Positions 1-12,260 of a DNA stretch of 64,000 bases are shown here, piece after piece. This DNA is from Lithospermum erythrorhizon (taxonomy: Eukaryota; Streptophyta; Magnoliopsida; Boraginales; Boraginaceae), in assembly GCA_019722365.1 (NCBI GenBank), contig JADFUC010000083.1, positions 62,001 through 126,000 on the forward strand. The letters run 5' to 3'. Position 1 is the stretch's first letter; the number at the start of each line of letters is the position of its first letter. A program made the position numbers and the translations under genes. The notes beneath the pieces were generated by a model. The model saw only the letters and a list, made by a program, of their open reading frames with translations. It did no database searches and had not been told where the DNA came from.

Positions 1-152
1 GCCGCGTTCGTTAAGCGCGTCGAAACCGTTAACTACTTTAATGGGGTGGGGTGGGCCGGTTTTTAATACGTTGCGTCCGGCGCGCGTTAGATTCTGGTTT
101 GAAGTGAAGCGTTCGAATCGCGTTCGGCCTTGCGCCGTTAGTGGTTCGTTAA

Positions 153-262
153 CGTGGCGGACGTCAGCTAATTAAGCCAGGATGTCCGATTACGAAGGCG
201 TCTTAGTTGGATTCGTAGCGCGTGGCGGACGTCCAGCTCCGTGAAGCCAGGACGTCCGTGTG
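153..262. repeat. Direct repeat pair with internal GGACGTCC-type hairpins
   Basis: Two copies of a ~42-bp unit start at 153 and 221 (offset 68 bp). Each begins CGTGGCGGACGTC and ends with AGGAYGTCCG, so each unit can fold back on itself through the GGACGTCC arms. A weaker third similarity (GCGGATGTCGG, then TCGGACGTCGG) lies at about 300-410. The surrounding bases 1-540 are clearly GC-richer than the AT-rich DNA that follows. No gene was recognised. It is most likely part of a decayed retrotransposon LTR or leader. Confidence 0.5.
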
Positions 263-639
263 AGTCGTTATACTAAGCATTCAATTTAAATGCTTTATTA
301 GCGGATGTCGGTTTGTTCTACAAGGCGATCGGTGAAGTAGCCCTATGTAAAAACAATGCCGTTTATTGAGATATCCGTTATTAGCGTCCGGTTGACTGTC
401 GGACGTCGGTTCAAAACTAAATACGGGTTTTCTCGCTACATAAATAAAAAGGCGCTTAACTTTCATTCATTTACTCATATCCAAATATCATCCATTAATT
501 CATATTACTTCAAATTATACAATTTAGTTAATTCTACGCATTAAATATATATTACTTGGTTTCTTGGTTTCACTTGCGATTATAAATATTTTATATATTT
601 CGTCTTGGAGAAAATAAATAATTTGATCAAGAATTTTCA

Positions 640-985
640 AGAGATGAATATAGATGGATGACTTTAGTTTTATTTTGTTTATTTTACTATAGATGGATGA
701 ACTTTAATAAATAATTTCATAGATGGATGAACTTTAATAAATAATTTATTTGTTTATCACATTGGTTCTTAGTTTTATATATAAATACTTGGTTCTTAGT
801 TTTATTTTGTTTATATGTAATCTACTTTGGTTATATATCATTACTTAGTTCTTGAGTATGTGGATGAACTTTATTTTGTTTATATATGGGATGAACTTTT
901 ATTTTGTTTATATATCATACATGGTTCTTAGTTTTGTTTTGTTTATACATAGATGGATGAACTTTAATAAATAGGAGAACTTTCA
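640..985. repeat. AT-rich minisatellite, two interleaved motifs
   Basis: The stretch is built from repeated copies of two motifs. One is ATAGATGGATGAACTTTAAT followed by AAATAATTT (for example near 650, 690, 720 and 955). The other is TTGGTTCTTAGTTTTATTTT followed by GTTTATATA (for example near 764, 790 and 920). Copies differ by small substitutions and indels. No reading frame is conserved. Confidence 0.65.
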
Positions 986-1559
986 TCTTATAAATGTTCT
1001 TTATAAAGTGAACCTTGGTTTATTTTTGTTTTATAGATGAATTGAACTTTGTTTAGTTTAATGTTTATGGTTTGTTTTATTCTATGTATGTTAAAATGGT
1101 GGATTCGGATGTTTGAAGTTTGTTTTATGATTTTGTTTGAATTTCGATTTAGATGTTTATGGGGTTTTTTATGTATGTGTGGTTTGTTTTTATTTACAAA
1201 CTATGGTGTAAATAGGTTGTGACTTTGGAATGGATCGCCCATTAACTGCTTATGGGGATGTCAGCTTGGTCCGACTTGAACGTCCAGCTTACCCCAGGAT
1301 TCGTTGGATGGGTAAGATTCGGGTTTGAGTTTTGGAAGCCAAACACAAAGTCCATGAGTCTTCTCCGTCCGTTCGGTGTCGGTGGCGGTTTACGACCCAG
1401 CGGATGGTTTATGGTCAATCTTGACACATTGACAAATTAAGCAGCCCATTTCTAAAATCGACAATTTCTTTCTGCGTTCAGAATACCGATAGTTCTCCGC
1501 TTAAATTTATTTTGTTTAGGTACTTCTGGATGCATATTATGTATGAGCATTGTGAGCAC
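986..1559. other. No gene recognised; probable far end of gypsy pol remnant
   Basis: Two short overlapping open frames on opposite strands (about 1,242-1,440) are mirror images of one GC-richer patch and have no recognisable domain. By position this interval should hold integrase and 3' sequence of the minus-strand gypsy element to its right. I could not read a convincing integrase motif, apart from a weak KWEH-like match near 1,570. Confidence 0.3.
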
Positions 1560-4500
1560 CGTCAAGATGCTCCCACTTTTAGATTCGTGAGGGTGGGAGA
1601 ATACCGTGTCTGTATTTAATAACTTTCGGGTTTACACTCCTCTGAAACTTCCTCGATCAGGAACTCTCGTCTTTCTTTTTACATTTCTCTTTATTTTTAT
1701 CTAGCAGCAGGTCTACTTGTATAGGCCAATAAGGATCCATGCTGCGACCTCGGTTTACCCCAATGCATTTTATTTCATCTTTGGCTCCTTACGCTCCGCT
1801 TTTCGGATTATAGCGTCGGCCATTTACTTTTGGGTGATATTCGTGAATGTAGGCGAGTCACTCGAAACTGCAATCCACGCCCGGCGTCTGAATTCAGCTC
1901 CACTGCGGATGGTGAGTATCTTTAAACTCTTGTGATTTGTAAATGTCGCGTTTAACCCACAATCGTGGTGTGCCAAATTTTCAAAGCTGAGAAAACAATT
2001 GCGGCCGACTCCAATCCTTGGGTAGGATAATTATTCTCCTTGATTGCTAATTGTCGAAGCATATGTGATTACACTTTCCCATTTTGCGTAATCATGACAC
2101 AACCGCGATTGAGGCGTCGTTGTACGCCTTACCCTGGTTTCCCGATGGTGAGTGTCGACACTTGGTGCGCTTTCGTCCGATCCTGTAGCTCGTTAAACGG
2201 TGATGGCATCACCGCCCGAACAAATGGTACACCGCTTCGCGTCAAGCTTGGTCATGAATGACGATCAATGAAAAGTCTTGTATGAATCTTATTAATACGA
2301 AATTAAACGAAACTTCTGCTTAGTCACAACGAAGGCCTCTCCAATTCGTCCACAGCTTTCCACGCTTTGTGGGTCCATGGCTGTCACGCTTTCGTTCGAG
2401 ATACTTGTGACGAAAATTATGCAGCTTCCAAACCAAAATTCCTGGCTTTCCCGAAAACTTTGCATTTAAGCTTGTTTACCCGTAAGATTTTCAATCACTC
2501 CTCAGTACTCATCTAAGTGTTCGACTTGCTCTGAATGGGTAAGATGTCGTCAATTAAATACAACCACGAACTTATCAAAACTCCCGAAAAACACGATTCG
2601 TGGTCCATAAAGGCTGCTTTGGGTCCGTTTTAATCGATGACGGCGTCACGAGAACTTTCATGGTGCCCGTGTCTTTGGGAGCAGTTTTGATATAGCATTA
2701 ACGCCAATTCTCAGTGGTGATATCCGGACCTCAAATCAATTTTAAAAGACGCCCGCGTCCTCGGTTGAATTGAAAAGATCATTGATCAGCAGCGAATTTG
2801 GTTCTTTATGGTCACTTTGTTCAGCGCCGTTGGCTCAAATACAAAGCCTCATTACGTTTCAAATTCTTTCTTGGCGGCGAACAATACCGAGCACCCGGCG
2901 GAGAATAACTTTCATTGCCCATAAATCCGCTTTTCCAACTTTGACTCCACCATTGCATTGTTTCCTTTCTTCAACTCTATTTGGAGCCATTACGTACAAT
3001 TACCATAGATATGAACCCGTTTCCAGGGTACAGCTCCGATCCCGAAAATTCAATCTACGATCGGAGGAGGTGGTCCTCGAAAATCTTTTGAAGCCACATC
3101 CTCGAATTCTCTCACAATCCGGACGTTTTTCAAGCTTAGGCTCATCTTTCCTTTGAGTCCGTTGCGTAACCCAAGCCGATACATCCGCTTGTTCGATAAC
3201 TACGAGCTTAACACGAGATCCTGCGGGTAGGCCAAAACTTCTCCTATCTCCAGTAACTTTCGTAATTCCGGGCTACCGAGGCTAGTAAACACACAATCTC
3301 CTTACGGTGACAATTTATTATAGCGTGTTGTTTTTTGACGGTCGTTTCCAAATCAAGTCAAAATCCACCCATTTCGGCGAATTGCCGAGATCCTTCTGAC
3401 CAGATGATTATCGACACTTAAGGGACAATTTCTATAAACCGAATTCTCGGCCGACCTCCGCGGTGTCATTTATTATCAAAATTTTCACCGGATGTTCGTG
3501 GCTCAAAGATAGCCTTTTAGCGAAATTCGGAGATATAAAAAGAGTGTGGCTCACAAGATCAAACAATACGCGGCGTGAACCGACATAAAGATAAGTTTTG
3601 TCGCCATTCTCGAATATCCATTACTTACTCGCATTGCGTGGCCCCGTTAATGCGCCTACTTGCCCGGTACGACTCCACCAAATGCACTACCTGCTTTACA
3701 CACAATCGTCTACCGCTTTGAAATCCTCGGCCATTGTGCGTCACCGAACCGATCCACCATTTATCCACGAGATCACTTTCTCCCAAGCGCATCGAAAGAA
3801 GTGGCTTTATACGGGGGTTTACGCCAGAGAAAGGGTTACGTTTTAAAAATGCCCGAGCTAGCGACATCGGAAACGTTACCTGCGAATGTGACAATCTCTA
3901 CTTGCTTGTGCCCGACCACCAGCCTTTAACCTTTGAACATGTATGCCGGGCATGGCTCATGGCTCCCTGTTCTAGGAATTTTGAGGGCAGAAAGCCCCAC
4001 GAAAATGCAGGTCGAGGCAGGGCAGTTATTACTAAAATGGCTACATCGCGGGCGGTCTTCTTTGAAAAGTTCCTTTAAATCCACAGCCAGTGCGGCGCGC
4101 TCCGGTCGCGCCAGACCTCCTGCTCTTTTCACCTGCAGATTACTGCCTTGTCCCTACTGCAATGTGCGTTTCACTGGCGGGCGGGTGGCGGTGTAAGTGA
4201 ACAAAGGCGATTATTTCGAGAATCGTAATCCTCGACCCCAGCGAAAACGGCCCGATCCTGCTGCAGCGAAACCGGTGGGGTATACCGAATCAAGCGGCAC
4301 AGTCTCTAAACCTCTCTTCATTACCATCCAAGCATCCTCTTTCCACATTGCGTACGGATGACTTTCATACTCCATCGCGTATATGGGTCTCAAACGAGAG
4401 GCATTTTGCCTAAAGAGTTTCCAGTCGAGAGCCATTGTGATCGGCGTCTGCTCCACAGCCACAATCTTTGTGGACATGGTTCCGCTGACTCACTGCTCAC

Positions 4501-5043
4501 TCCAGACAAGCGTTTTCCGCGAGGTTAAGGTGATCGTCAACATGTCACGAGGTCCACGTACAATTATAAAATACTCCACAAAATGGTTTAGTTTTCAACA
4601 TCCGAACAAAATGTGGCGAGTACGTCAAAAATAATAAAAGATGACGCGGATCCCCAGCAGCTCAATTACCATTTAGGTAAAATCAGGACATTGCGAACTC
4701 CGACTGACTTGCCGTGGAACGTGTCGATCTGAAGGTGGGAAGGGGTAAACTCGACTGACTTGGTGAAACGAATCGGCTTCATACTCACAGCTCGGCGACT
4801 CGAGTCGACTCTGTGAATCATTTCGCCTGCGCCATTTAACTCAGATTTCCTTGGTGCGTTTCACCATGACATAGAAGCGGTAAAGAATGTATCGTGATAT
4901 GCGAGGACGTACCTCCAACGTCAGGCAAATCCACGAACCTCGTGATCTTGCTTTTGCACTACTTACCGGATGAACAGCCGGGAAGTGAGTCGACACGTCT
5001 GTTGAAGCTGTTTTCGCCAACGGCCGCCAGTCGGCCGCCACGA
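1560..5043 (-). pseudogene. Ty3/gypsy chromovirus gag-pol remnant
   Basis: Reading the minus strand in all frames recovers the chromovirus order gag, protease, RT, RNase H in pieces. The protease-like block near 3,595-3,440 reads VLFD, then SHTLFISPNFAKRL, where the family has VLFDPGATHSFIS; the active-site DPGAT core is damaged. The RT start near 3,130 reads VREFEDV, and TALNKVTIKN lies near 2,830-2,800. The catalytic DD box near 2,555-2,530 reads LIDDIL in a shifted frame. Further on are AMDPQ and, near 2,100-1,960, the RNase H stretch NYPTQGLE then ALKIW. Stops and frameshifts occur every few dozen codons. Gag should occupy about 5,000-3,800 but is not readable as a domain. The lineage call (chromovirus) rests on the wording of these motifs. 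Confidence 0.8.
2380..3135 (-). mobile_element. Gypsy reverse transcriptase domain, degenerate
   Basis: This is the most readable part of the minus-strand element. From high to low coordinate it shows the linker VREFEDV, a PPPP stretch, the KVTIKN motif that precedes the LPRIDDLF region in intact elements, and FVVVF followed one frame over by the metal-binding LIDDIL. After these comes the thumb region, with fragments of MDPQ. Frameshifts separate every block, so no active enzyme could be made. Confidence 0.8.
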
Positions 5044-5940
5044 GTGAGAGTCATTATAGTAGGAACACCGGGGAATCCTTGAGCCGATGGACAACTCGGT
5101 TTAAAACTCGTTTCCTTCAAAAATTTGATTACATATAATATTTCAAAAATAATCCACCAGTTTAAAATTCTGATCAACTTCGAGGTGACGCTCCCAAACT
5201 TGACGATTCATTATATCTGACGTATCCGGATAAGCGATTATTTACCCGGCCAAAGTACGAAAGTAAGTGTTGTACTCGGGGCCCACAAAATGACAAGCGC
5301 GACAGTACAAAGGTTTGAAAAGTAAAGTAAACCAGTCAAAACGCGTTTGACAACGTCAAAAAGCAGGCTGGCCCGGCGATCCTGCGCTACCGATCTTACT
5401 TTAACCGCTCCAGAATGACTTCCGTGACTCCACAGCTCAGTAGCCCGTCACATCGACTAGCCTGAAATGAAAGTACATAGCGAAAAGGGGGTGTAAGCCG
5501 CGAGAGCTTAGTGAAACAACGGCGGGGTGAAACTTAAACCGTCGCCACGACCTGACAAATTAACATAGAATTAAATCACATATATAGATATATAACGGGA
5601 CTACACAGCAGAGACCATGTTTGCTCACTCAAGAAAATTTTCACTTTATGCATGGCATAACCTTAGAATATAGGGTCTCGATAATCAGCCTAACGCAAAA
5701 CAAATAAAAATCCACTTTGAGCATGAAAATTACGATGCTGAGGGGAATACACTTTGGTGCTCGAGCAACATGATCTAACTTTCAACTCGGAATTTATCCC
5801 ATTTATTACTACTAAATTATAAAAGTAATTCGGCTAAAATTTGAAATAATATTATCATCGAAATTATTTATACTATCACGGATTCCGCCATAGGCGAAAA
5901 ATTTAAATTCTTTTTTTTTCAACGTAGCGGGTTATTCTGA
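5044..5940 (-). mobile_element. Gypsy LTR, copy A, internally deleted
   Basis: On the minus strand it starts CAGAATAACCCGCTACG and ends near GACTCTCA. These match the start (TGTAATAACCCTGCTAC) and end of the plus-strand copy at 21,695-24,178. It shares with the copy at 6,626-9,498 the stretch GTGAAACTTAAACCGTCGCC and the block GGGCGACTCGGTTTAAA (read as GGACAACTCGGTTTAAAA here). It is about 900 bp against about 2.5 kb for the others and lacks the palindromic minisatellite, so the centre has been lost. It sits immediately upstream of the minus-strand gag-pol remnant, as a 5' LTR should. Confidence 0.75.
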
Positions 5941-6625
5941 GTTCTCGTACTCCTCGGACTCGTCCGCGAGTCGGTGAGAGTGACTCCTGCAGAAAGGCTG
6001 CCAGCAACAGGTCTCAGGCGGTAGTGCTCCGGAGCTCAGCCAGGCAGCTCCAGGGACACATTAGATCTCCCTACCATGATCAGGGGACGGCGCTCTGGTT
6101 CTCCAGCGGAATTCGCGGGCACCACAAGTAGGTAAGTAAATTCGCAAGCTTTCCTCTCGTCTGCGCCCACTTGATCCAAAAAATGGACTTAAATATCCGG
6201 ATGAACTTCCAGTACTTCTTTCTGGCGAACTCTTGCTGAAAACCGGAGGATCCTGTGACCGATTAAACAACTTGCTCTAGAATTCGACCTCCTGCTGCTT
6301 TCGACCACCCAGAAAATTTCGCCTTCTCTCCTGCGAGGTCTACCGACACCAGGAATGCCTCGGTTCTTTGGTCCACGCAGCGTAGTCGTCAGCTACGCAC
6401 CACCGGCTCGGCTCTTCCGGGGCACCACAGCACCTCTCGGCACACCCACCCGCGAACCTGGGTGGCATCCGCCGAGCGATGCGCTGAACTCGGACTTTTA
6501 CAAAAAGACACGTCGCAGCGACTCGATGAAAACAAATTGACCTTGCGGCAGCATGAGATACGAGTAATCTAAAACACAGCTCATTTTTAAAATTGTAGAC
6601 TTCCGCCCGAATTACCGACACATAC
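5941..6625 (-). mobile_element. GC-rich gypsy leader or gag N-terminal remnant
   Basis: This GC-rich interval lies between two minus-strand LTRs of one family. On the minus strand an open stretch (6,621-6,340) contains MPPRFAGG, which resembles the MPPRR-type start of chromovirus gag, and a second open stretch runs 6,270-6,061. No zinc knuckle or capsid motif was found. The gag reading is inferred from position and composition rather than a domain match. Confidence 0.4.
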
Positions 6626-9498
6626 TGAGTGAAGTAATTATAATCCCCGGAAAAACAGAATCACGAAACGATGGGCGACTCGGTTTAAAACTACCGTTTC
6701 CTTCGAAAATATGATTACATATAAATATTTCCAAAAATGATACGAGTTTAAAATTTCTGATCGGGGTGATATCTAACCGACCAACTCGTATATATCTGAC
6801 GTATCCAAATAAATAGTAATGTCGTGAGAACTACAAAGAGAGTAAGTGTTGTCTTTCGAATCTGAAATAATGACTTGCGACTGAGCTAAAGTTTGAAAAT
6901 GCGTACAAGCTGATCAAAACATTGACAACGTCAAATGTCAGGCTGCCCAGGATGCCACTTGCGTGGCGTGGCATGGCACCTTAGCGCGTGGGGTCTCGAT
7001 AATGGGCCGCTCACTTTGAATAAAATCACCTGCAGGCAAGATACGGTCGGGGCCAATGAAACTAATCAGGTTTAAAGTTACGTCATTACGGGTGATATCT
7101 GACTAACTAACTCCATATATACTCTGACATATCCCGAATAAATGATGCCCATTGAAATTTACAAAAGAGTAAGTACTCACCTCGGGGCTAAAATGGCACC
7201 GACAAGGCTAAAGTTTTGAGAAAATGAAATACAACAGTAAAGAAAACATTTGACAACAGCGTCAAAATCGAATTTGTGTGAAGGATCCTTTGCCACCGAT
7301 CTCCACTGGCCGCTTTCGAACAAACTCTCACGACGACCTTGCGGCTCCATTTAGCCGATGTCGAGCGGCAAATAACATAAAAGCCACGGATTAGTGAGAC
7401 TGCGCGGGGTGAAACTTAAACCGTCGCCACGGCAAACAAATTAACATAGAGGTCAATCTGGCATTTTGTATATAAGATATATAACCCCGGGACTACCTAA
7501 CGGATAAGCCTTTATACTTACAAAGAAAATTCTCGTCATTAAATAACGTAGAATATAGGATCTCGATAATGAATACAACTTTCCTTCAGATAAAATGCTT
7601 TCAAACCACACTTTTTTTTTTTGAAAATTCCGATCCACGGAGACCAACTAAAACTATACCACAGGTAAATGATCACTTCGACTAGATACCGTCAGTTAAT
7701 CACGATCTTGCGCCGCTCGACCAGTGATGGCGCTCTGCCACGAAGTATAAAGGCATTAACAACGGCTACTTATACCGAGGTATAAAAGGCGATAAGCAAC
7801 ATCTTAGCGTATAAAAGGCGTGCTAAACGCTCTTATACCGGCGTATAAGTTGATCTGTAACTTGACTCTTATGCAAATTAAAGGCGATAAACAACCTCTT
7901 TATACAGTAGCGTTAAAACAACGCTGTATACAGGAGGTATAAAGGCTGACAGCTTAAGCATGCTTGAGGCCACTGACAGTGACGCTGATTACAGGGTTAA
8001 AACATCCACAATACTCGAGTCACCTCGAGGCGTCCCCGTAGCTGTAACCATCTACTTTGCTCCCGAATAGTATCCAGACCTTGACTGAAGCACGTCCTCG
8101 CTGATCGTAAGTCAAAACCTGATCGCGGAAACAAGGCCACGGGGAATACATAAGTGCCCGGCCGAATACAGAGGAATACATAAGTGCCCGACAGAGGCCA
8201 CAAAAATCGAAATATAAGTTGGGAGTTCAGCTATTACTTTTTCAAGCGTCTTGGCGCCACGGGGAGAAATGTAATCCACGTAATCATGTATCATGGCTCC
8301 ATGAATGAATCACGTCATTACAACGATTCGTGTATGTCGTTTCTCGCGTAATCATTTTTTTAGCGATAGCGTTCCTGATTTAAAAATAAATGCACAAAAG
8401 AGTACTTTTGCGTGAGATAAGAAATCTTTGCTTATCGCGAAAGTCCTCCACGAAGAATGCGATCCTGCGGGCATTGCCGCTTCCAGCGGTCGAGGCCTAT
8501 GACGCCCGGAGAAAGTATACCGGGAACTAATACCAAGAATTTCGTTTAGATTAACATTACGACTCTGTCAGACGATTTCTACTTGATGCTTTTATGTGGG
8601 TAAACTTCTCAATTTATAATCTCGTGGACACAACCAAATCGATCCCATTAAAATTCCATCTTTTTACTTTGTCGTTACAAATCGACTTATAAGTCGTTCT
8701 ATTATTCCATTGGATCCACAATTAACAATCATTTTCCACGAGAAATATCGATTCATTTCTGACTTGATTAGCATTTCAACTTAACTCCGCTTTTAATCAA
8801 TTTTAAATCACGATTTCCAACATCCTGACTATAATAAACTCCAATTCGCTCCTACACATTTAAAGTCTTTATAAAAAGCATCACCCCAAAAGTCAACGAG
8901 AACCTAGAAAGTCAACTCGACCGCTAACATCATAAGCAAACCTCTGAAATGCATTGAATTGCGCTTATATCGTCAGGAACCAGCTAACAAATAGAGATTG
9001 AAGTCCTTAAAATTGAATTATGGAAATGTCGAACTAATAGCCGAAAACCAAGAAATATCTCAAATGGCTTGAACTTTCATTACCTTAACTTTCGAAGGGA
9101 TGGGGGTATTGTACAACGGTACTTGAGTTGGCGACAAACGAAAATGGAAGAAAGAAAAAAAAATTTCAAGGGGGCGGGTGTAAATCTCGGCCAAATGAAG
9201 AGGAAAGAAGGTAAAGAGATTTTCCTTGTGATGATGTGTTGGATAAGTATGGATAGATATTTAAGCTGAGGTCCGTTCGGTTTCGGTTAATTCAACATCG
9301 TACTTAAATGCCAGCTTGAACCGATTTCAAAGGTAAAATTTTTCATAGAAAAAACCACCACTAAATTATAAATGTAATACGGCTCAAAATAATCAAAACA
9401 ATATTGGCTATCGAAATTATTTATCGCATCACCGGAGTCCGCGTAGGCCGAAAAATTTTAATTTTAATTTTTTTTTCAGCATTAGCGAGGTTATTGCA
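6626..9498 (-). mobile_element. Gypsy LTR, copy B, with internal duplication
   Basis: The minus-strand start TGCAATAACCTCGCTAATGC at 9,498 matches the LTR start of the copy at 21,695. The end near 6,626 matches the other copies through GATGGGCGACTCGGTTTAAA. It is about 2.87 kb. The part next to the LTR end is present twice: 6,664-6,960 and about 7,050-7,330 both contain GTTTAAA, TATCTGACGTATCC-like, GAGTAAGTGTTG-like, TAAAGTTTGA and TTGACAACGTCAAA-like blocks. A palindromic minisatellite lies at 7,740-7,950. LTRs carry the element's promoter and polyadenylation signals, but no TATA box can be assigned here with confidence. Confidence 0.75.
7740..7950. repeat. Palindromic TATAC/GTATA minisatellite inside LTR copy B
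   Basis: About six to eight imperfect units of roughly 25-35 bp each contain a small inverted repeat of the form CTTATACCGNGGTATAAA followed by GGCG. It corresponds in position and type to the array at 23,165-23,395 in the oppositely oriented LTR copy, so the array is a property of this LTR family and not a local event. Confidence 0.7.
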
Positions 9499-11288
9499 GT
9501 TCGAAACAAGGCTTTCGCGCGGGGATATCAAATTGTTATTGAAAGTACTTTCTGAGATAACATGAACTAAATCAACATGCATTCTAAAAAACGGGGGGTC
9601 GAGTCTGCGGAAAAAATTGTATTCAAGATGGAAGAATTGTAGAGCTACCCTTTGATAATACTTTAGAGGAAGACATTTTGCTAGAGTTTGGTTGTGAATG
9701 AATTGCAAGGTTGGTGGTTTTATATAAACAAACAAAATAAAAATTTCACCTTCATATTCTGGAAGAGATTGACGTAGTAATATGGAATGATTAGAAGATT
9801 GCCAACTCATTTGATTGGTTTCATGAAATGGAAAACATAGGTTGTCTTTAGAATCCTTTTTGCTCCATTCTTTGTTTAACAAAAGTAACTTTTGCTTTTG
9901 AAGGGTAGAAGATATTTTGATTCTCCGTTGCAGGGCATTTCGACTCTACATGCGTCTATGATGAAAAGAAAAGAGGCAATGAAATTCTTTTTGTTTTGAA
10001 GACATGCCGAGCCCGTATCAAATTGTAGCAGCGGGCTCAATAAGATGAAAGCTCGGTCTTGAAAGAAAACAAAAGGAAAAAACGGACCATAAGCTTACTA
10101 GGCTTGCAAATTAAAAAGTCCACTTAGTACTGAAAAGAAACAATTTCTCTACGTAATCAAATTAAAGGCGGCTTTTCGAAGATCGCATGCAGTCAGGCGC
10201 TTTCGTCGGCGTCGGAACGTTCAGCAAAGACTCGATAAATTTTTAGCAGACACGTGACCGGCTTGGTGGGCATCTGTTAGTCTTGAATTTTACTACTAAT
10301 AAAAGTATGCCATTGTGGAATTAATTAATTAAATTTCAAATTAATAAATATATTAGGAGGTTTATTAATTAATTATAGAAATCAAATAAATGTTAATAGC
10401 GAGATTGTTACAAAATTATAGTGTCACTTAGAAAATGAATTATAAAATTGTTTTCAATATTTACAAATACATGATATTCTATTATTTATCTTTTAAATAA
10501 AGGCCGGTAAAAGATAATTAATTAAGGTTTTATTGTAATAGTTTAAATGTAAATGGGCTGGCCTTTCTTTTCTTTCAAATGCGCATATAAAGGGACATTA
10601 CCGTCGTTTTGAAGGGGAGGAAAAATCGTAATTCGATAGCGAAGGCCGACTTAAAATTATTCAAAGCGACAAAAAATTCTTTACGCTGAGAAACAACTGT
10701 GACATTTGTTAGAAATCTTTAAAACGAGTTTAAGAGTTGGCTAGATTGAAATCTTTAAGCTGACAAAGCTCGAGAACTTGAGCTCTACGTTCAAATCTTG
10801 AGTCACTAGTTCGAGAGTTTTAAGCAATATTCAAATCTTCAAATTTCAAATTCAAAGAACTTTAAAGAAAATATTTCAAGTAACCAAACATCAAATTCAA
10901 AGTTCGAAGCAGTATAAAGCGCGAAATTGATACGTAGGAGAATCGAAAGGAGTATTAGAGATTGTCTCGCGTTGCATTCAGTCAATGCATCGATAAAAAT
11001 CATTTGCGATTACATGTATTTTCGTAATCTTTGATTTATTTTCTTAAACTTGTAAAAATTTGTCTTTACAATATTATTTGACACAAAACAACATTGATTA
11101 TTTAAAGAATAATTTTTTTTTGAAAGTTCATGCAAAAATCTAAATATCATGGTTTGCCAAAAACATTATTCTGATAGAAGGGCTATTTAAACAGAAAAAA
11201 ACCAAGTTGATGGAATCTTATTAAAAGACTCATTTAAATATAAAACTATATTTTTTTTTTCATTTAAATGGCCACGTGTTAAATACTT
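9499..11288. other. AT-rich spacer, no recognised gene
   Basis: No domain was recognised. A 153-codon minus-strand open frame (9,882-9,421) is the longest uninterrupted frame not inside a known domain. Its last part runs into the LTR, and it matches nothing I recognise. Between 10,730 and 10,920 the motif TTCAAATCTTGAG and variants (TTCAAATCTTCAAATTTC) recur, suggesting decayed repeat DNA. The rest is AT-rich with TTAATTAATT runs near 10,320-10,370. Confidence 0.4.
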
Positions 11289-12260
11289 AAATTCATGACT
11301 TAACTTTCGATATATAAAATTCTAGTAATAGCGGATATTATTTTAACATTATAAATATGAAAGTATCACAGAATATAAATATTCAATTTAAATTATTTAA
11401 CTTCAAAGATGAAATAATAATAAATAATATAAAATAACTATTAAAAATAGAATAATTTATTAAAATTAAGATAACAATTTGAAAATACAAAACACTTCTA
11501 GCGTTAGATGCGCATCGAATTGGACACCTAATATGATTATTGTACAAACTTCTTTAGCAGGCGTACGATGTATTTGCCCGCGTTGTTTAACAATCACAAG
11601 GCTGTAAGTGCTCGATTTGTAATTACATATTAATAACTACCTGGCTTTAAAATGAATTTCACTTATTAATTATCAAAGCGAATATATTAATTGTTTAGGA
11701 TAATAATTTAACTAATTAATATTTATAAAATAAATAAAATTAACATAAAAGTACTTCAAATTCATGAAAACTAACCAGTATGTAAGATTTCTAAACATGA
11801 TGAACATTCTGACATTAACAAATATAAAATGCGACTGTGCAAATATTCAATTGAACATTATTATCTTCAAAGATACTCTATTAAAAAATAATATAAATAA
11901 CTAATAAAAATATTTATAATTTATTAAATGAAGATAATAGTGAAAACTAAAAATAAATCAGCGTGTAGATACACTTTGAGAACACCTAAAATAATTTGGT
12001 ATACACTTGCTTCTTTAATAGTAATACCCCGACGTGTGTAGCACGTTTTGACGGCGAACGCTGCGTGCTCGATTTGTAATTGTATATTATAATAATTACC
12101 TAACACAAATAATTTCATAAATTAATTACTCAAACAAAATATATTAATTCTTTAGTACAATAATTTTACTAATTAATGTTTATAAGACAAAAAAATAACA
12201 TAATTAATTTACATTAATAATTAAATTCATGAAAACTAACTCAATATATAAGATTCTATA
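11289..12260. repeat. Tandem repeat, unit about 467 bp, two full copies
   Basis: The block beginning AAATTCATGA recurs at 11,289, 11,758 and 12,223 (spacings 469 and 465 bp). Inside each full unit are matching landmarks in the same order: a stretch with AATATTCAATT and CTTCAAAGAT, a GC-richer patch, GCTCGATTTGTAATT, and TATATTAATT near the end. Copies have diverged by many substitutions and indels. The third copy begins but fades by about 12,260. No coding frame is shared. Confidence 0.75.

Noticed and set aside
153..262. CRISPR-like repeat-spacer array
   Set aside because: There are only two units, with diverged spacers and repeats, in a plant nuclear context. They are hairpin repeats of a TE.
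2770..3156. 128-codon plus-strand frame
   Set aside because: It is antisense to the gypsy RT region, which is recognisable on the minus strand.
3598..4477. Cluster of 60-115-codon frames on both strands
   Set aside because: They are overlapping mirror frames in GC-richer gag-protease sequence of the minus-strand gypsy element. None shows an intact domain.
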